From NCBI GenBank assembly GCA_024449915.1, contig JAMZAV010000891.1, positions 62,001 to 126,000 on the forward strand: a stretch of DNA of 64,000 nucleotides. The letters are read 5' to 3'. Each line of letters begins with the position of its first letter. The first letter of the stretch is position 1. The DNA comes from Sweltsa coloradensis. Taxonomy: Eukaryota > Arthropoda > Insecta > Plecoptera > Chloroperlidae. Below the pieces are notes generated by a model. The model saw nothing but the letters and a program-made list of their open reading frames with translations. It made no database searches and was not told where the DNA came from. Below, piece by piece: positions 10,149 to 21,870 of the stretch. A program made the position numbers and the translations under genes.

Positions 10149-11499
10149 TAGTGATGTGAATCGGTAATATTACCGCGGTAATATTACCGCGGTAATATTA
10201 CCGGTCATGGTAATATTACCGGTAATATTACACAGTTTATTGCGACAGTGAAACTTTCGGTAATTTTAAAGAAAAGTTAAGATTTTAGTTTTTGAAGGTT
10301 GGCTATTATTTTATTTAGTTATCTGGCTGAAAACTGAAAGTGTTCATGCTAGCAAGGGTGACCTAACAAAGAAAAAGAAGAAGTCAAAGAGATCCAGAAC
10401 AACATGGTCAAGGCTAAGTGTTTTTTTTAAAGACCCCGTTTTATTACTGGCTTCAAACGCAGGTTATAACTACGAGCGTAACCCACTTGCATTTTCAATG
10501 GCCACCGTGGACCAACATAATTGCTTAGTTGTTTACCTTAGCACCTGAAGCGCTGCAAGATATGAGTCTTCTTGACTATCTAGACGTCATTTGTTTGTTT
10601 GCAAACAATGCTTTCATGTACGGAAATAACGTTTTGACGTGAGTTGCTAACCAGCGTGTGTTTTTACTGCGCAAAAGCTCGTAGTTACCTTCTTGAAATT
10701 CCAACTAGCGTTGCAACTCTGTGCGTTTTTATTACAAAAATTACCTGAGTTTTCTGCCAACCCGCGTTTGAAGCTAGTAATAAAAGCGGGGTCTAAGCCG
10801 GTCGGCTACCAGCGTTCTAAAATTTGTTTCAATAGGGAACTGTCCTGAAGTATCTATTCAGCTAGTTTATGTTTTCTATTTTTCTTTTGTTACGATCGTC
10901 GATATGATCTCAAAAGTTATTTATTTCCATGTTTTAGAGACTTGATTCGTAATAATTAAAGTAGGCCTAAGTAGGGATTAAATTAGTTAATCACTAAACA
11001 GATACAAAAAACAGAAAAAAATAAAATAAAAACAGAAAAAACAGTGTACCCTATTAATAATAAAAGAGCGGGGAGGAGAACAATATAAGTTTGAAGTAAA
11101 GATAGAATCTAAAATATTTAGGCCTAGGGCCTACTCTTGAAACTTGATTCGTTTTGCGCTCCCAGTTTTAAACAGTAGATGCACTTACTGTACATACCAC
11201 ATTTGCACTGCCACTTGCATTAATTTGGAATCTAGGACGACAGTTACCTACCTTTAAATCTTGAATGCACTGTATTGACATATGCATGGCATATTTGCAT
11301 AATTTGATTGCAATTGCAATATATTTCATTCATTAAAGTTGCATTCATCAATTCAAACTTGATTAGTTTACCTAATTTAGCCTACTTCCTGCGGAATCCT
11401 GCCTTGAATGTAGATATTTTGTATAAAAGAGCAAAATATTGAAAATTACCGTGCTCAATGTGCGTGCTTTTCAATGTGACCGGTAATTTTACATCTCTA
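10149..11499. mobile_element. Non-autonomous hAT-like DNA transposon with perfect 8-bp target duplication
   Basis: The ends are TAGTGATGTGAATCGGTAAT on the left and, reading inward from the right, TAGAGATGTAAAATTACCGG. The flanks are GTGACGTC at 10141-10148 and 11500-11507, identical on both sides. An 8-bp duplication and TAG-type ends fit the hAT superfamily. The left subterminal region (10167-10235) is a run of self-complementary GGTAATATTACC units. No transposase frame is present. A second element is nested at 10431-10794. Confidence 0.85.
10431..10794. mobile_element. Nested inverted-repeat element with GACCCCG ends
   Basis: The left end AGACCCCGTTTTATTACTGG, continuing CTTCAAACGCAGGTT, is repeated in reverse complement at the right end (about 10758-10794) with three or four differences, over roughly 35 bases. 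TAA occurs on both sides (10428-10430, 10794-10796), hinting at a 3-bp target duplication. It sits inside the hAT-like element and is therefore younger. It is non-coding. Confidence 0.7.
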
Positions 11500-11671
11500 G
11501 TGACGTCACAACAAAATTTACCACTCAATCTACAAATTTATCCAAATTTCCTCAATGTAATAACCTAACACCCTGCATTTTGTACTTGGATTAGAAAAGT
11601 CGCTCTGATTATTGCATTGTGTCACGCGCCGAAAGTACAGTTAACATAAAAACCAATCTGTGTAGCCTACC

Positions 11672-12457
11672 CAGGGCTCGACAAATTTAAAAAATCTACT
11701 TGCCCAGCTGGGCAGGTGGCCCAAAATTTTAGTTGCCCAAACTCAATTCAAGGTTGACACAATAATTTTCTTTATTTCTACATATGTACGACAACTTGCT
11801 TTATTTTAACAATAGCCACGAGCCAATAACTTTACCGACTTTACGTACCCGCTTTTTATCATAGGCCTACTCTTGGTCATATTTTACTTTTTTGGTAGGT
11901 TCATTAGCTAGGCCTAGCCTAGGCAATGATGGTCCTAGGCCTATCTCATCTTTGTTAATTGTGAGTGGCTTTGTAGCCGTAGGCCGAGACGTTGAAGCTA
12001 CTCCACTAGGCCTACAGTTAAAAAGTTCGGTAAATCCATTTAAGATGGTTCAATATTACGCAATGGTTTTAAAGTGTCAAAAATGGTTCGAATTTCACGA
12101 AACGGGAGAAGGTAAACACGTCTCAGATCTCCATTTTTTCGACAGCTGTGAATAGGCGTACTGAATTATGGGTAAAGTCGATAGGTCGATATCGATCGGA
12201 ATGCGATTGTAGGAAGGGTATAGATGGTCTAAGGATTGTAGTGGTGCGTGGTGCAGCCTGTGGCAAGTCTTGGAACTACATCAAGCATCTGTCGCCTGTC
12301 GATAAAGTAGGTTTCTACTTAGTGAAATCTTACGCGATTCGAGTTTTTAACCAAATTGTTGGTTGCCCGTACGGGCAACTAACTATAAATTATGGTTGCC
12401 CGTGCCTGGAGTATTAGTTGCCCCGGGCAACTCGGGCATAGGAATTTTCGAGCCCTG
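11672..12457 (+). mobile_element. Inverted-repeat DNA element with CAGGGCTCG ends (copy 1)
   Basis: It starts CAGGGCTCGACAAATTTAAA and ends TTTTCGAGCCCTG. Both subterminal regions carry repeated TTGCCC words (CTTGCCCAGCTGGGCAGGTG on the left; GTTGCCCGTACGGGCAACTA and CCGGGCAACTCGGGC on the right). A second copy lies in opposite orientation at 29563-30312. The CAGGG termini recall hAT elements, but no 8-bp target duplication was found. The two small open frames inside (11892-12155, 12148-12417) are not conserved in the other copy. Confidence 0.8.
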
Positions 12458-14036
12458 ACCTATTCTTGAATATTTGTGAACGGTACCGATGTCGATGCAA
12501 TAGCAAGCAGTGGCATAGGAGAAGTGCGGGATACTAGAGGTGTGTTGTGTTCAGTGTTATAGTGGTTCCAACAAAAGAATACAGATAGCTCGAAATTGTT
12601 ATCCCAACATAACAACTTTGTCAACTCTATTCACGCTAGTTCAGCGTGGATCTAGCACACGGAGGAACTCTGTGATCTAGCACAGATAATTTTTGCTTAT
12701 GTTGGTAAAATAAATTTCTCTTCCATACACAAAGGCAATTTTCCTTCTACAGCGCATTCATGCTACCCCAACCACTATGAAGCATCTGCATTCTTTTGTT
12801 GGAGCTAGTATAATGTACAGTGAACCAGGAGGTATTAATAATGATGAGAAAATCATTGACAAAACCAAAACATGATCAAAACTAGGGACGTCAAACAACT
12901 AAATCTATTATTGGTGCTTAGGCTTAAAGCTATAATTAATAATCGTGAGCTAGAAACATGGTGTTTTCAAGGTGTTCAAGAACGTAAATCAGTTTTTTCA
13001 CTGAATAGGATAGGACGTTAAATAAAATAAATAAAATAAAACAAATATTATACTAGATGAGTCGCAGAGGCTGGCGCAGAGATGAGTTTAAGCAGTCAGC
13101 TTTTAGGTTATTTCAGGTAAACGGGAAATAACTTCGGTATCATATTTCATACCAATGTTAATAAAGAATCGATCTACGAGATCCAGTACGCATATTTCCG
13201 AATTAATTTATTGTTTTGAATAAAAAATTCGTAAATGTCCGTAATTAACCCAATTTTGGTGAACTTCGTGAATTAATTCCGAGTGTAAACCTACTGATTT
13301 TTTAACACAAATTGGCCTACTGGATATCAATGTTTAAATCTATGTGAACGCACAGGTTAATTTGGTAAAATCGTAAGATCAACGGTTTAATGGGAATTTC
13401 CTGATTTGTAACGTATTGAATTTCACATTTTGGACTTCTGTCTCGCAATGGATCTTTATAGCTTATTTTTGCAACCGAGTGTGGATATCAATAGAAAAGT
13501 ACTTTATTAACATTGATGCAATATTTGGTAATGATATTACCAACCATTCAGCAGAAATCATCAACACCTCTGAGTGCGCGCATTGAGTTGGGCCAAGATC
13601 AGCGCCCACTCTAAAATAGGATTTAAGTTAGCAAAGCAGTCAAAACAAATCTTTTTCAGTTTTGATATGGGAAAAAATGCAAACATTTCAGATTAAAATT
13701 AGTAATAGTATTGAGTATAGGCCCCCCTGTTTTAATCATTGTCTTGTGGCAATGATGTGACCGGTCATAATATAACTGAAACTTTATGTGTGTTGTATTT
13801 TCGATTTGATATCGATTATTCATGGCTCGAATTTGTTCCAACATAATTAATCATTTGACATCTTAGTAAAAACTACAGAATTGGATGGTTGGATTAGATT
13901 TGGAAGAATATTAGAAGTTGGGTGGTAGAAATTTGCTAGAGGAACTCTGCTTACCTAACATAGATGTGTTTAATAGGCCTACCTAGCTTGTATGTAGTGA
14001 TAACTTGTTTGTCATGAATTATTTAACATTGTATGC
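12458..14036. other. No recognisable feature
   Basis: AT-rich sequence with a small hairpin at about 12655-12690 (GATCTAGCACACGGAGG / TGTGATCTAGCACAG). No convincing gene, repeat end or RNA was seen. Confidence 0.45.
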
Positions 14037-14044
14037 TATCTAGA

Positions 14045-14546
14045 CAGTCTTGGGCACGTTCCCCCCAAAAAGGAACTTTGAAAAGTTAAGTTACTTCTGC
14101 CTAAAAAGGAACTGAAACGTTCCTTTTCAAAAAAAAGGAACTGAAACGTTCCTTTTCAAAAAAAGGAACTGAAACGTTCCTCGTTCCTCAAAAAGGAACT
14201 TAGTTCCTTTCACGTTCCTTATACCATCACAGATTTAAAAAATAATAAATGTGATGGGAGTTAATTTATCATCACTCTTATTTATTAAAGTGAGTCCCAA
14301 GCCATCTGACGAGGGTGGCGCTATTTTCGAAAGCACAAGATTTCACAAGATATTTTTTATACTGGAGTTTCCGATATCAGGTACTGGAATTCGACGGGAT
14401 TACGACGGCGAAAGGAACCTATAAAGGAACGTTAAATTTGTTCCCCCACGAAATAGTAACTTTGACGTTACAAGTTCTTGATTTTAGAAAAGTAACGCGT
14501 TTCCACAAAAGTTCCTGAAAAAGGAACACGTTCCTCCCCAAGACTG
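14045..14546. mobile_element. Small DNA element with CAGTCTTGGG ends and GGAAC/GTTCC arrays
   Basis: Left end CAGTCTTGGGCACGTTCC; right end GGAACACGTTCCTCCCCAAG then ACTG. TATCTAGA occurs at 14037-14044 and again at 14551-14558, an 8-bp duplication displaced by four bases on the right. Inside are three tandem units of AAAAGGAACTGAAACGTTCC. It is non-coding; the 67-residue open frame at 14315 is part of the repeat. Most likely a hAT-like MITE. Confidence 0.65.
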
Positions 14547-14558
14547 TACGTATCTAGA

Positions 14559-15483
14559 TAATATATCAAACAAGACAATAAATTAAATGAACACGATGCG
14601 AGTTGGTTAATGAAGAGTTTGACGAACCGACGTCGCCTATACCTACTTATTTATTTGCTCCTAGTGATTTAGGTTGACATTTGAACCAACAGTTATGTAA
14701 CATTTACCGCGCACCTACTCAGAAATATCTTTGACGGAAGTGGCATGGGGTAACAATATTGAGAAGAACGGTAGGAGAGGAGTACTGATCATAATGTGTA
14801 GGCAAGATGACAAGAGAAGGGTGCTGTGTACTTTACGAGGGGGGACTTTCACGGATGTTGTGCGAGTATGAAGACCCGTGGGGGGGGGTGGGGGGTGGAA
14901 GGGGGTATTGAATCTAGGCTGGAGGTGCTGTTACAGCAGGGGGTGCATTCGTACCCGTGCGGGCCAGGGCGGCACCTGCTACTAAATTCGAGGCCATGGC
15001 TGAGATTTTATGTACAGATAAGACGTACCTAGGCTAAAATGTGCGAAACCAAATTTAACATGTTCTCTTTTTTTAGTTTTTGTTATCCCTTCACACTATT
15101 CAGAGATAATCTCTAAATCTGTCCCTATCCACACAAATTTGAACTGTTGTATCGTTAGTGATTAGGACCCACTTGCAGTTATTTTGATTATTGTTGTGTA
15201 GTTCTGTTTGACAGTTCTATTTGTATTTGTATTTGTATTTTATAAGCAGCTGTGGATTACATGTGATGCCGTAACTAGTACGTGTATCGTAACATAAGCA
15301 TTGTCAGAATTGTTTGTATATACATGGCATAGGCCTAATTTACAATTACAAACTACTTTACTAATACAAGATAGATTATTTACTAATAATTACATCATTA
15401 TACATTTACATATATACATCATATATACATCACTCGTCGAGTGAGAGAGTGAGTTTTAAGTTTAAGTTTTTAGTGAGTTCTAT
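14559..15483. other. No gene; G-rich and short-repeat stretches
   Basis: A G-run region at 14879-14925 could form quadruplex-type structures on the plus strand. Short TTTGTATTTGTATTTG and ATATACATCATATATACATC repeats occur at about 15220-15240 and 15410-15430. Nothing else was recognised. Confidence 0.4.
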
Positions 15484-15487
15484 TTAA

Positions 15488-16112
15488 GGCTATTCCACCG
15501 CGTTTTTCTATTTTCCAAAATATGCTACTAAGTTAAAATATAGTGAATGGCTTTGAAACATGGCTATTTTAGAAAATCAAAAATATTTTTTCCAAATTTT
15601 TCTGATCCGGTACACGGCCAATATAGCCACCTCAAAATAATTTCAAACTTCAATTCGCCAGGGCACACCATTCAACGTACAGTGTTGTGCTTTTGTGACA
15701 TTAATTTTTAACTGTTTTTCTATGGACTGACTGAGAGAAAACAGATTTATTTTAACAATTGTCTTTCCAGCGAATTTTTTCGTTTGGCGGTATTTTTTAC
15801 CGATTTGTACCGCCAAACGAAAAAATTCGCAGGAAAGACAATTGTTAAAATAAATCTGTTTTCTCTCAGTCAGTCCAAAGAAAAACAGTTGAAAATTAAT
15901 GTCACAAAAGCACAACACCCTACGTTGAATGGTGTGCCCTGGCGAATTGAAGTTTGAAATTATTTTGAGGTGGCTATATTGGCCGTGTACCGGATCAGAA
16001 AAATTTGGAAAAAATATTTTTGATTTTCTAAAATAGCCATGTTTCAAAGCCATTCACTATATTTTGACTTAGTAGCATATTTTGGAAAATAGAAAAACGC
16101 GGTGGAATAGCC
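15488..16112. mobile_element. Complete 625-bp palindromic (fold-back) element at a TTAA site
   Basis: The whole element is one inverted repeat: about 300-bp arms from GGCTATTCCACCGCG to CGCGGTGGAATAGCC, meeting at a central hairpin near 15790-15825. It is flanked by TTAA at 15484-15487 and 16113-16116, the target duplication typical of piggyBac-type transposition. The arms are nearly identical by eye. The 136-residue minus-strand frame is a by-product of the palindrome. A partial relative is at 1-350. Confidence 0.9.
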
Positions 16113-16116
16113 TTAA

Positions 16117-17394
16117 CTGTTGCATACTAAGTGAAAAGACGTAACACTTGTGTATCTCGGAATAAGCTAATGGCAAGTTACCTTTTTTCTAAGCTAAAGT
16201 AAGTGCACGGGGAAAGGTGATTGTTGACCTCATTTGTAAATAATTCTTTTAACTGAATAAGATAGCCTATAGTACTACGTAAAATAAATAAATAAATTGT
16301 GTCGAGTAGTTTCAATAAATATTAATGATAAAGATAGAACAAAATGTGGAGGGTGAAGTGTTAAATTTAAATGTAGTCAGTGAAATTTAAAAGTTTGTTC
16401 AACTGTAGTGGGCAAAACATTTGGGCAACATCGCAGTGGATGTAGAGAAAAAATGAAAATGAAAGCTTGGACCATGGTTTGAATTGCAGCATTGAAAGTT
16501 AGTATGTGGTTTCAATTTCAGGATTGAAGGATGCAGCGTGTGATCACCTGCGTAATTCTTGGGACCAGATAGAGCACAAGGTTTATCTCACAGCAGGCTT
16601 ACCGAGTGGATGCAATAGAAAGTATGCTACATTATGGCAATGACAGGGAACAGAAATTGAAATCTCTGCACAAAAAAAATACGTTCTATTCAGGCCTTGC
16701 TATTTACCAAGACAGCTAGATTCATGTAACACTGTATAAAATATGCATAAAAATGCAGCAAAATTCTTATAGTTTTGAATTATTGAGATGGATGGGAGAG
16801 GTAGCAATGCAATATTATCGGTATTGACTTGACGACTGACCGCCCGGGACTTTTTTATTTGCGACTGCACCCTTGGGTGCATTAGGAGGAGAGGGGGAGG
16901 GAGAACATAGGAATGGTCTTCTATGATGGGGATATTGGGAGTGTGGGGTACCGGTAATGCTTTGGATAAGGCCGGAGGATTCGATTTTTTTATGTTAAAC
17001 GTCTCTAGGCCCTACTATTGCAATCTTGCCATTCAAGACAATGAGTGATGAATCAGGGCGTGTGATATTTTAAATTTAAATCGGATTTATTTGATTAAAT
17101 CAACTTTTCAATTTTAGAAGAATTTTATTGATTTAAATCCACAATATCAGTGTTTCAAAACTTGTCAAGTTGGCGAGCGGATAAAATACTTTCACAAGCG
17201 TTTCATAAAATATAATTCAAAAATTATTTTAAGGAAAACTTTGCCCAAATTAGTTTGTGTTTGTTGCTCAAAATGAAGAAAAAGTGCATTTAAATCTAAC
17301 GATTAATTTAATAAAAGTCCTTGATTTAAATCAAACACCCCGGTGGTGATAGATGAGGGATGAAGACAATTATGAAAACCTATGCTGATTTTCA
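16117..17394. other. No recognisable feature
   Basis: AT-rich sequence. A run of TTTAAAT words at about 17080-17330 (AATTTAAATCGGATTT, TGATTTAAATCAAACACCCC) may be the subterminal part of an undetermined repeat. Confidence 0.4.
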
Positions 17395-17480
17395 GGGGGA
17401 CAGTAAACCAAAGCGACCAAGCCAACCCTGTAGGCCCCGAAGCAATCGACCGAGTGAGCGATAACCACCTAAAGACGATA
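17395..17480 (-). mobile_element. SINE fragment (3' portion)
   Basis: GACAGTAAACCAAAGCGACC, CCAACCCTGTAGGCCCC and GAGTGAGCGATAACCACC match the same blocks in the SINE copies at 2865 and 18515. The tRNA-like head is missing. Confidence 0.7.
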
Positions 17481-17649
17481 GTTTTTTAAGAGTGAAGTCT
17501 ACCACCAATATTACCTCGAGAATACTACATAATATCGTTAAACCCTTTGCAGACAGCTGTGGTTTTTTAAGACTATAGCCTGCCCAAAAAAATATTGTAA
17601 TGTGATGGTAGGTAGGGGCCTAATTAATTAATTATTTTATTTTAGTTGA

Positions 17650-17845
17650 TTGCCCAAGAGATAGGTGGAGAGACCAAATAACATTGAGTATAGAAGAAAG
17701 AGGGAAGACATGGGAAAGGACAAACGAAGAAAAACTCTGGGAAGAGTGGAAGACGGAAAGAATTGGAGAGAATTAGTGGAAATGCCTGTCTTCACAGACA
17801 GCGAAGAAGATGAGGTTCTGAGCCTGGCTAACAAGCACTGGTAAG
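17650..17845 (+). pseudogene. LINE reverse transcriptase C-terminal tail
   Basis: Plus-strand reading gives RDRWRDQITLSIEERGKTWE and, after a frameshift near 17745, KNWRELVEMPVFTDSEEDEV then LSLANKHW before a stop. The RW-D-x-I ... DRxxWR pattern matches the tail of RTE/CR1-like LINE polyproteins. Only this 5'-truncated end is present, as expected of incomplete reverse transcription. Confidence 0.6.
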
Positions 17846-18514
17846 CCGTAGCCCGAGGAAATGGTGACTCGTCACCCCCCGACCCGAAGCACGTTGGAAT
17901 AGGGGTCTGATAATTTAATTACGTAATTAAATGCATATTTGAAATACAAACCGCACCAATTATTATATTTGAATACTTTTCTCGCATAACATTGTCAAAC
18001 AAAACCACATAGCTGTCTGCCATCAGTTTTGAGATATTTTGCACCATTCTCCAGATATCACGAAAAAAATGTAAGTTTGCATGGTTTTAATTAGGGGTGT
18101 GCGGTTCCAGGTTTTTGTTTTGGTTCGGTTCCGGTTCCGGATAGTAAAGTATCTGACTTTTCAGTTTCAGATAGTTTCGATTTGGAATAAATTTTCTCTA
18201 TGCTAGGCCTACACCTTCTAGTTCTAGTTGTAGAACATTGTTAGTGTTGAACATATCAAAATAATTTGAATAATACAGCAAAGGTAGGGCCTAATCTAAG
18301 AATTTGAGTGTGTTGCAAATTCCAAGGTTCAAGGTAAAGCCTAGCCTAGGCTCCTCAGAGGCACTAGTAAAAAAAGTAAGAATCTTTGTTACGTTGATCA
18401 AATTCGAATACAACAAATTTTTTTAAACCAGTGCAGATTGACTAGGCTTAGGCCCTAGACTAGGCTCTGAGGCTAGACAGCAACATATTAAGACTAAATA
18501 AATAAATTTAAATT

Positions 18515-18920
18515 GTATTTAGAGTCTACCCACTCAGTTATATAACTGATTTTCAGTGGGGGACAGTAAATCAAAGCGACTAAGCCAACCCTGTAGGCCC
18601 CGACGCAATCGACGAGTGAGCGATAACCAACCAAAGATCGATATTTTTTTAAATAGGAAATATAGCAATCAGTGGTATGGACAGTGCGAACACCCGCGGA
18701 TCAACGCCAGAATCAACAAGGCCGATTCAGAACAACTCTGAATTTATCATGTGCTTCATTGCTAGGACGGCTCCAAAGTCACCGATTACAAACTATTAAG
18801 ACAAGAACTGATGGACTTTATTCCAAATCAGAAGTTAAAAAACTTCTGACTTTGGCGGGAATCGAACCCTGGACCTTCTGCATTGGAAGCCGATATGCTA
18901 ACTACAAGACTAACGAGCCA
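18515..18920 (-). mobile_element. tRNA-derived SINE (copy 2, best preserved)
   Basis: On the minus strand the head reads GGCTCGTTAGTCTTGTAGTT then AGGGTTCGATTCCCGCC, with recognisable A and B boxes about 40 bases apart. The body follows, and the 3' end has CCACTGAAAATCAGTTATAT, CTGAGTGGGTAGACTCTAAA and an AT-rich (TTTA)n tail near 18500. The B-box is a perfect pol III type. Total length is about 400 bp. Confidence 0.8.
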
Positions 18921-19514
18921 TTCAAAATAAAAATAAAATATAAAATAAAATAAAAGGATTCATCATTTTGCAATATGTTACCGATCTGAATCACCATAAA
19001 TTAAGTAATAACTTGTAACGAGTAACCATAATAATAAAACGTAGACCTAAGCCAGATTAAAAATTTGACTGTTCACGGCAGAAGTAGGGTTAAATCAGTC
19101 ATAACGATTTGTAGTTAGTCGTATTTTGATTGTGCTGCACCTGTAAAACAATATTACGATGCATATGAGGCATACTAATTGCCTCAAACAATACCGGAAG
19201 TGATAAACTAAAGGCTCCTAGCCCAACTAAATTACAAAATAGTGTAACTTTCGTATGGACAGAAACATAAAACATCGTGTCAGTCTCAAGGTCATGTGAC
19301 ATGTTTTATGTCGATAGTCGAACACAGGTCGTCAAACTTAGGTGAAACGATCAACATAGCGGTGTCGACACAAGCAAAGCCTCCTAGAGGCATGCGCAGT
19401 CTCTGGTGCGCACGAGCATATACTCGCCGTGCGAGTAGTCTACGTTTGCGTGAGCGATTCGAACTATCCAAAACCGAACTGAAGACTGTTCCAAATTGAA
19501 TAAATAAATAAATA

Positions 19515-19608
19515 AATAAATTTTATTTAGAGTCTACCCACTCAGTTATAAAACTGATTTTCAGTGGGAGACTTTAAATCAAAGCGACCAAGCCAACCCT
19601 GCAGGCGC
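19515..19608 (-). mobile_element. SINE 3'-end fragment at the edge of the hAT-like element
   Basis: CTACCCACTCAGTTATAAAA, GTGGGAGACTTTAAATCAAA and CCAACCCTGCAGG match the SINE 3' end, with AAAT repeats at the tail (19499-19520). It stops where the hAT terminal GGTTCGGTTC box begins. Confidence 0.65.
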
Positions 19609-19659
19609 TTCGGATTGAACCGAACCAAAATTTTGGGCACCCACACACCCTTACTTTTA

Positions 19660-19965
19660 ATTGGTGGTAGGTAGTCTTTAACCTTAAAAGGAAATAAAGC
19701 AATCAGTAGTATGGATAGTGTGGACACCCGCGGATCAACGCCAAAATCAACATAGCTGTTTCAGAACAACATTAAATTTTGTAGGCCTATGTGCCTCGTT
19801 GCTAGCACAGCTCCAAGTCACCGTTTACAAATTCCTAACCCAAGAACTGATGGATTTAAGTCCAAATCAGAAGTTTAAAAACTTCTGCCTTTAGGCCTAG
19901 CGGGAATCAAACCCTGGACCTTCTGCATTGGAAGCAAAGACGATAACCACAAGACCAACGAGCTT
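19660..19965 (-). mobile_element. SINE (head and body portion)
   Basis: Contains the body blocks AGCAATCAGTAGTATGG and AAGAACTGATGGATTTAAG and, on minus, the head with GCTCGTTGGTCTTGTGGTTA and a B-box with one change (GGTTTGATTCC). It is separated from the matching 3' end (19515-19608) by about 50 bp of hAT terminus. Confidence 0.7.
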
Positions 19966-21639
19966 AAATGACAGCTTATTACAAACATAAATCTCGAGTG
20001 TGATCAGCCCAGCCAGGGCATGGCACAACGTGAGATAAAGATAATCTACGTCTTCAAGAGTTTTGGTTCGTGCCACTATTGCATAATTATTTTATATTTT
20101 GATTAACGATGATGAATTTTGGTTATCAATTTTCGGAATCATATCCATTATTGATTATCGATCGATAATAATATTGAATATCGTGTGCATCCCTAACAGG
20201 TTGTAACCAGAAATAGACAAACGATGGTAGCTTTATTGCTAGAGAATCTATTTTGAGTGGTACCTACTCCATCCACCGCTTGCTTTATGGATCAAGAAAA
20301 ATTAACTAAATAATTAGTTAGGGTAATTACGTTGCCATTATTTATATCAGATGATATAATGAAGTGAAGAATAAAATGTGTATTGATACCCTAAATGTTT
20401 ACAATGTCAGGCTCGTTAAACAACTTAAGAGAAATTAATTCAAATTATACAAAAATTTGACATCAAAGAGTCCCATGGCCTTGTAACACCAATAGCAAGT
20501 TGAGACAAGGAAAATAACTAAGGCGGTGCACTGCACTGTACTGACAGGCATTACCTCACAATGGCGGCTATTGCATACTTCCTATAGCCAAATGGGTTGT
20601 TAAAATGTGGTTGCTATGACTAAATTATGGCAAGGTAGGCCTACAGTGGAAACAAACAAATTGGGAGTGGGCAATAGGGGAGAAAATAGGAAGAGAAATA
20701 CTTCGGAGCAAGATAGAATAACTCCAAGAAGAGAATTTTTAACGTACAGAGAGGGGCCAGGGGGAAGTGCAGAGGGGAGGCCCCCAGAGATCGACGGTTT
20801 GACCTTGAATTAAACAGAGCGTAGCAGATGATGAACATCTCTATTATTGCAATATTTCTCTTAAGGATGTGCGGTTACTGTTAGTGATATTTGAACCCGG
20901 GTAAGCCTAGTTGCAAGTAGCCTCGGGTTCGGGCTCGGGGCTCGGGTAGTGTAAAATAAAATGCATAGGTATTTTAAATTTAGGATTGGCAAGAAGCTAG
21001 GTCTAGCCCCACATGGATTTGATATTCGCATTATGGCCCGTATTTTGTTTGAATGATGGAAGCATTTGCAAGGAAAATGGGGTTTACTCATTACCGATCA
21101 ATCAATCAATCAATCACACGAATACAAGCAGACAAGTAAAGATACCGAAAACTGAAAGCGAGTGGCAACTGGAATGGCTTGAGGGTGAGTACTTTCAGAG
21201 AACATACCCCCTGGCATAAACTAGGAAACGCTCAGTTGGACGCGTTGATAAGCGAGCACGTGCTATAGCTAGACCCACATTGCACATTTTTTTAAATTTT
21301 TAAATTTGCGACGTTCGCTGTCCACAGGGCAATGTTTCCAATATTATTTATTATTGCCAAGGTATTTGGGTAAACCCGTGTGTAAATCTTTACTTTAAAA
21401 TCCAACGCCATCTAGAGGACCTTGACTCCGTGGGAAAACTATTTAAACTCTTTGTTGACAAATAATAGACTGCTTCCTCGAAAGTATTTTGATTACTTCT
21501 AGGTGGCAGTGCATTAGAAACTTGGCGCGTCTTTTCGTTGCCATGGCAACGTTACTTTTGTTATAATGTAATTTCCATCTACACTACTTATCGGATCAAA
21601 ATAAAATTAACATATTCGTGACCGGACGGACATTCTAAA
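19966..21639. other. No gene; possible transposon ends
   Basis: GATCGATAATAATATTGAAT then GTGCATCCCTAA at about 20160-20195 looks like a lone hAT-type right end. GGATGTGCGGTTACTG at 20864, followed by CTCGGGTTCGGGCTCGGGG, looks like a left end related to 18092. An (ATCA)n run is at 21098-21116. No partners for these ends were found. Confidence 0.35.
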
Positions 21640-21870
21640 TGATTTGGCCATCTCAGATTTTGTCGCCGGTTAGTTTAAAAAAAAACTTTCGGTTAACTTT
21701 AATGTAACTTTTTAACTTTTTGAACGATTTTGCCACAAAACTAATGGCATTCAATCGAGAACGAAGCTTGCGGATGGTCAAAATTTCAACTCGATCCGAG
21801 TCTCCGTTCGAACGTTATCGCGAGACATACAAACAAAAAAAAAAAAAAAAAACAAAAAAAAACAAAACCA
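21640..21870 (+). repeat. Repeat fragment with an A-rich tail
   Basis: TTAACTTTTTGAACGATTTT, GAGTCTCCGTTCGAACG and an A-rich tail of about 30 bases (21830-21868) resemble in style the GGATGAGC family at 28725 and 52345: short leucine-poor text, then a GAC(A)nCAAACAAAA tail. The family link is only suggestive. Confidence 0.35.

Larger units (their letters stand above)
18092..19653. mobile_element. hAT-like element carrying SINE sequence
   Basis: Left end TAGGGGTGTGCGGTTCC; right end, read inward, TAAGGGTGTGTGGGTGCCC. Both subterminal regions contain TTTTGGTTCGGTTC. The flanks are GTTTTAAT (18084-18091) and CTTTTAAT (19654-19661), a 7-of-8 match. No transposase frame. A near-complete SINE (18515-18920) and a SINE 3' fragment (19515-19608) lie inside it. 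Confidence 0.7.

Noticed and set aside
15643..16053. 136-residue minus-strand protein
   Set aside because: The frame is wholly inside the palindromic element and is a by-product of its symmetry.
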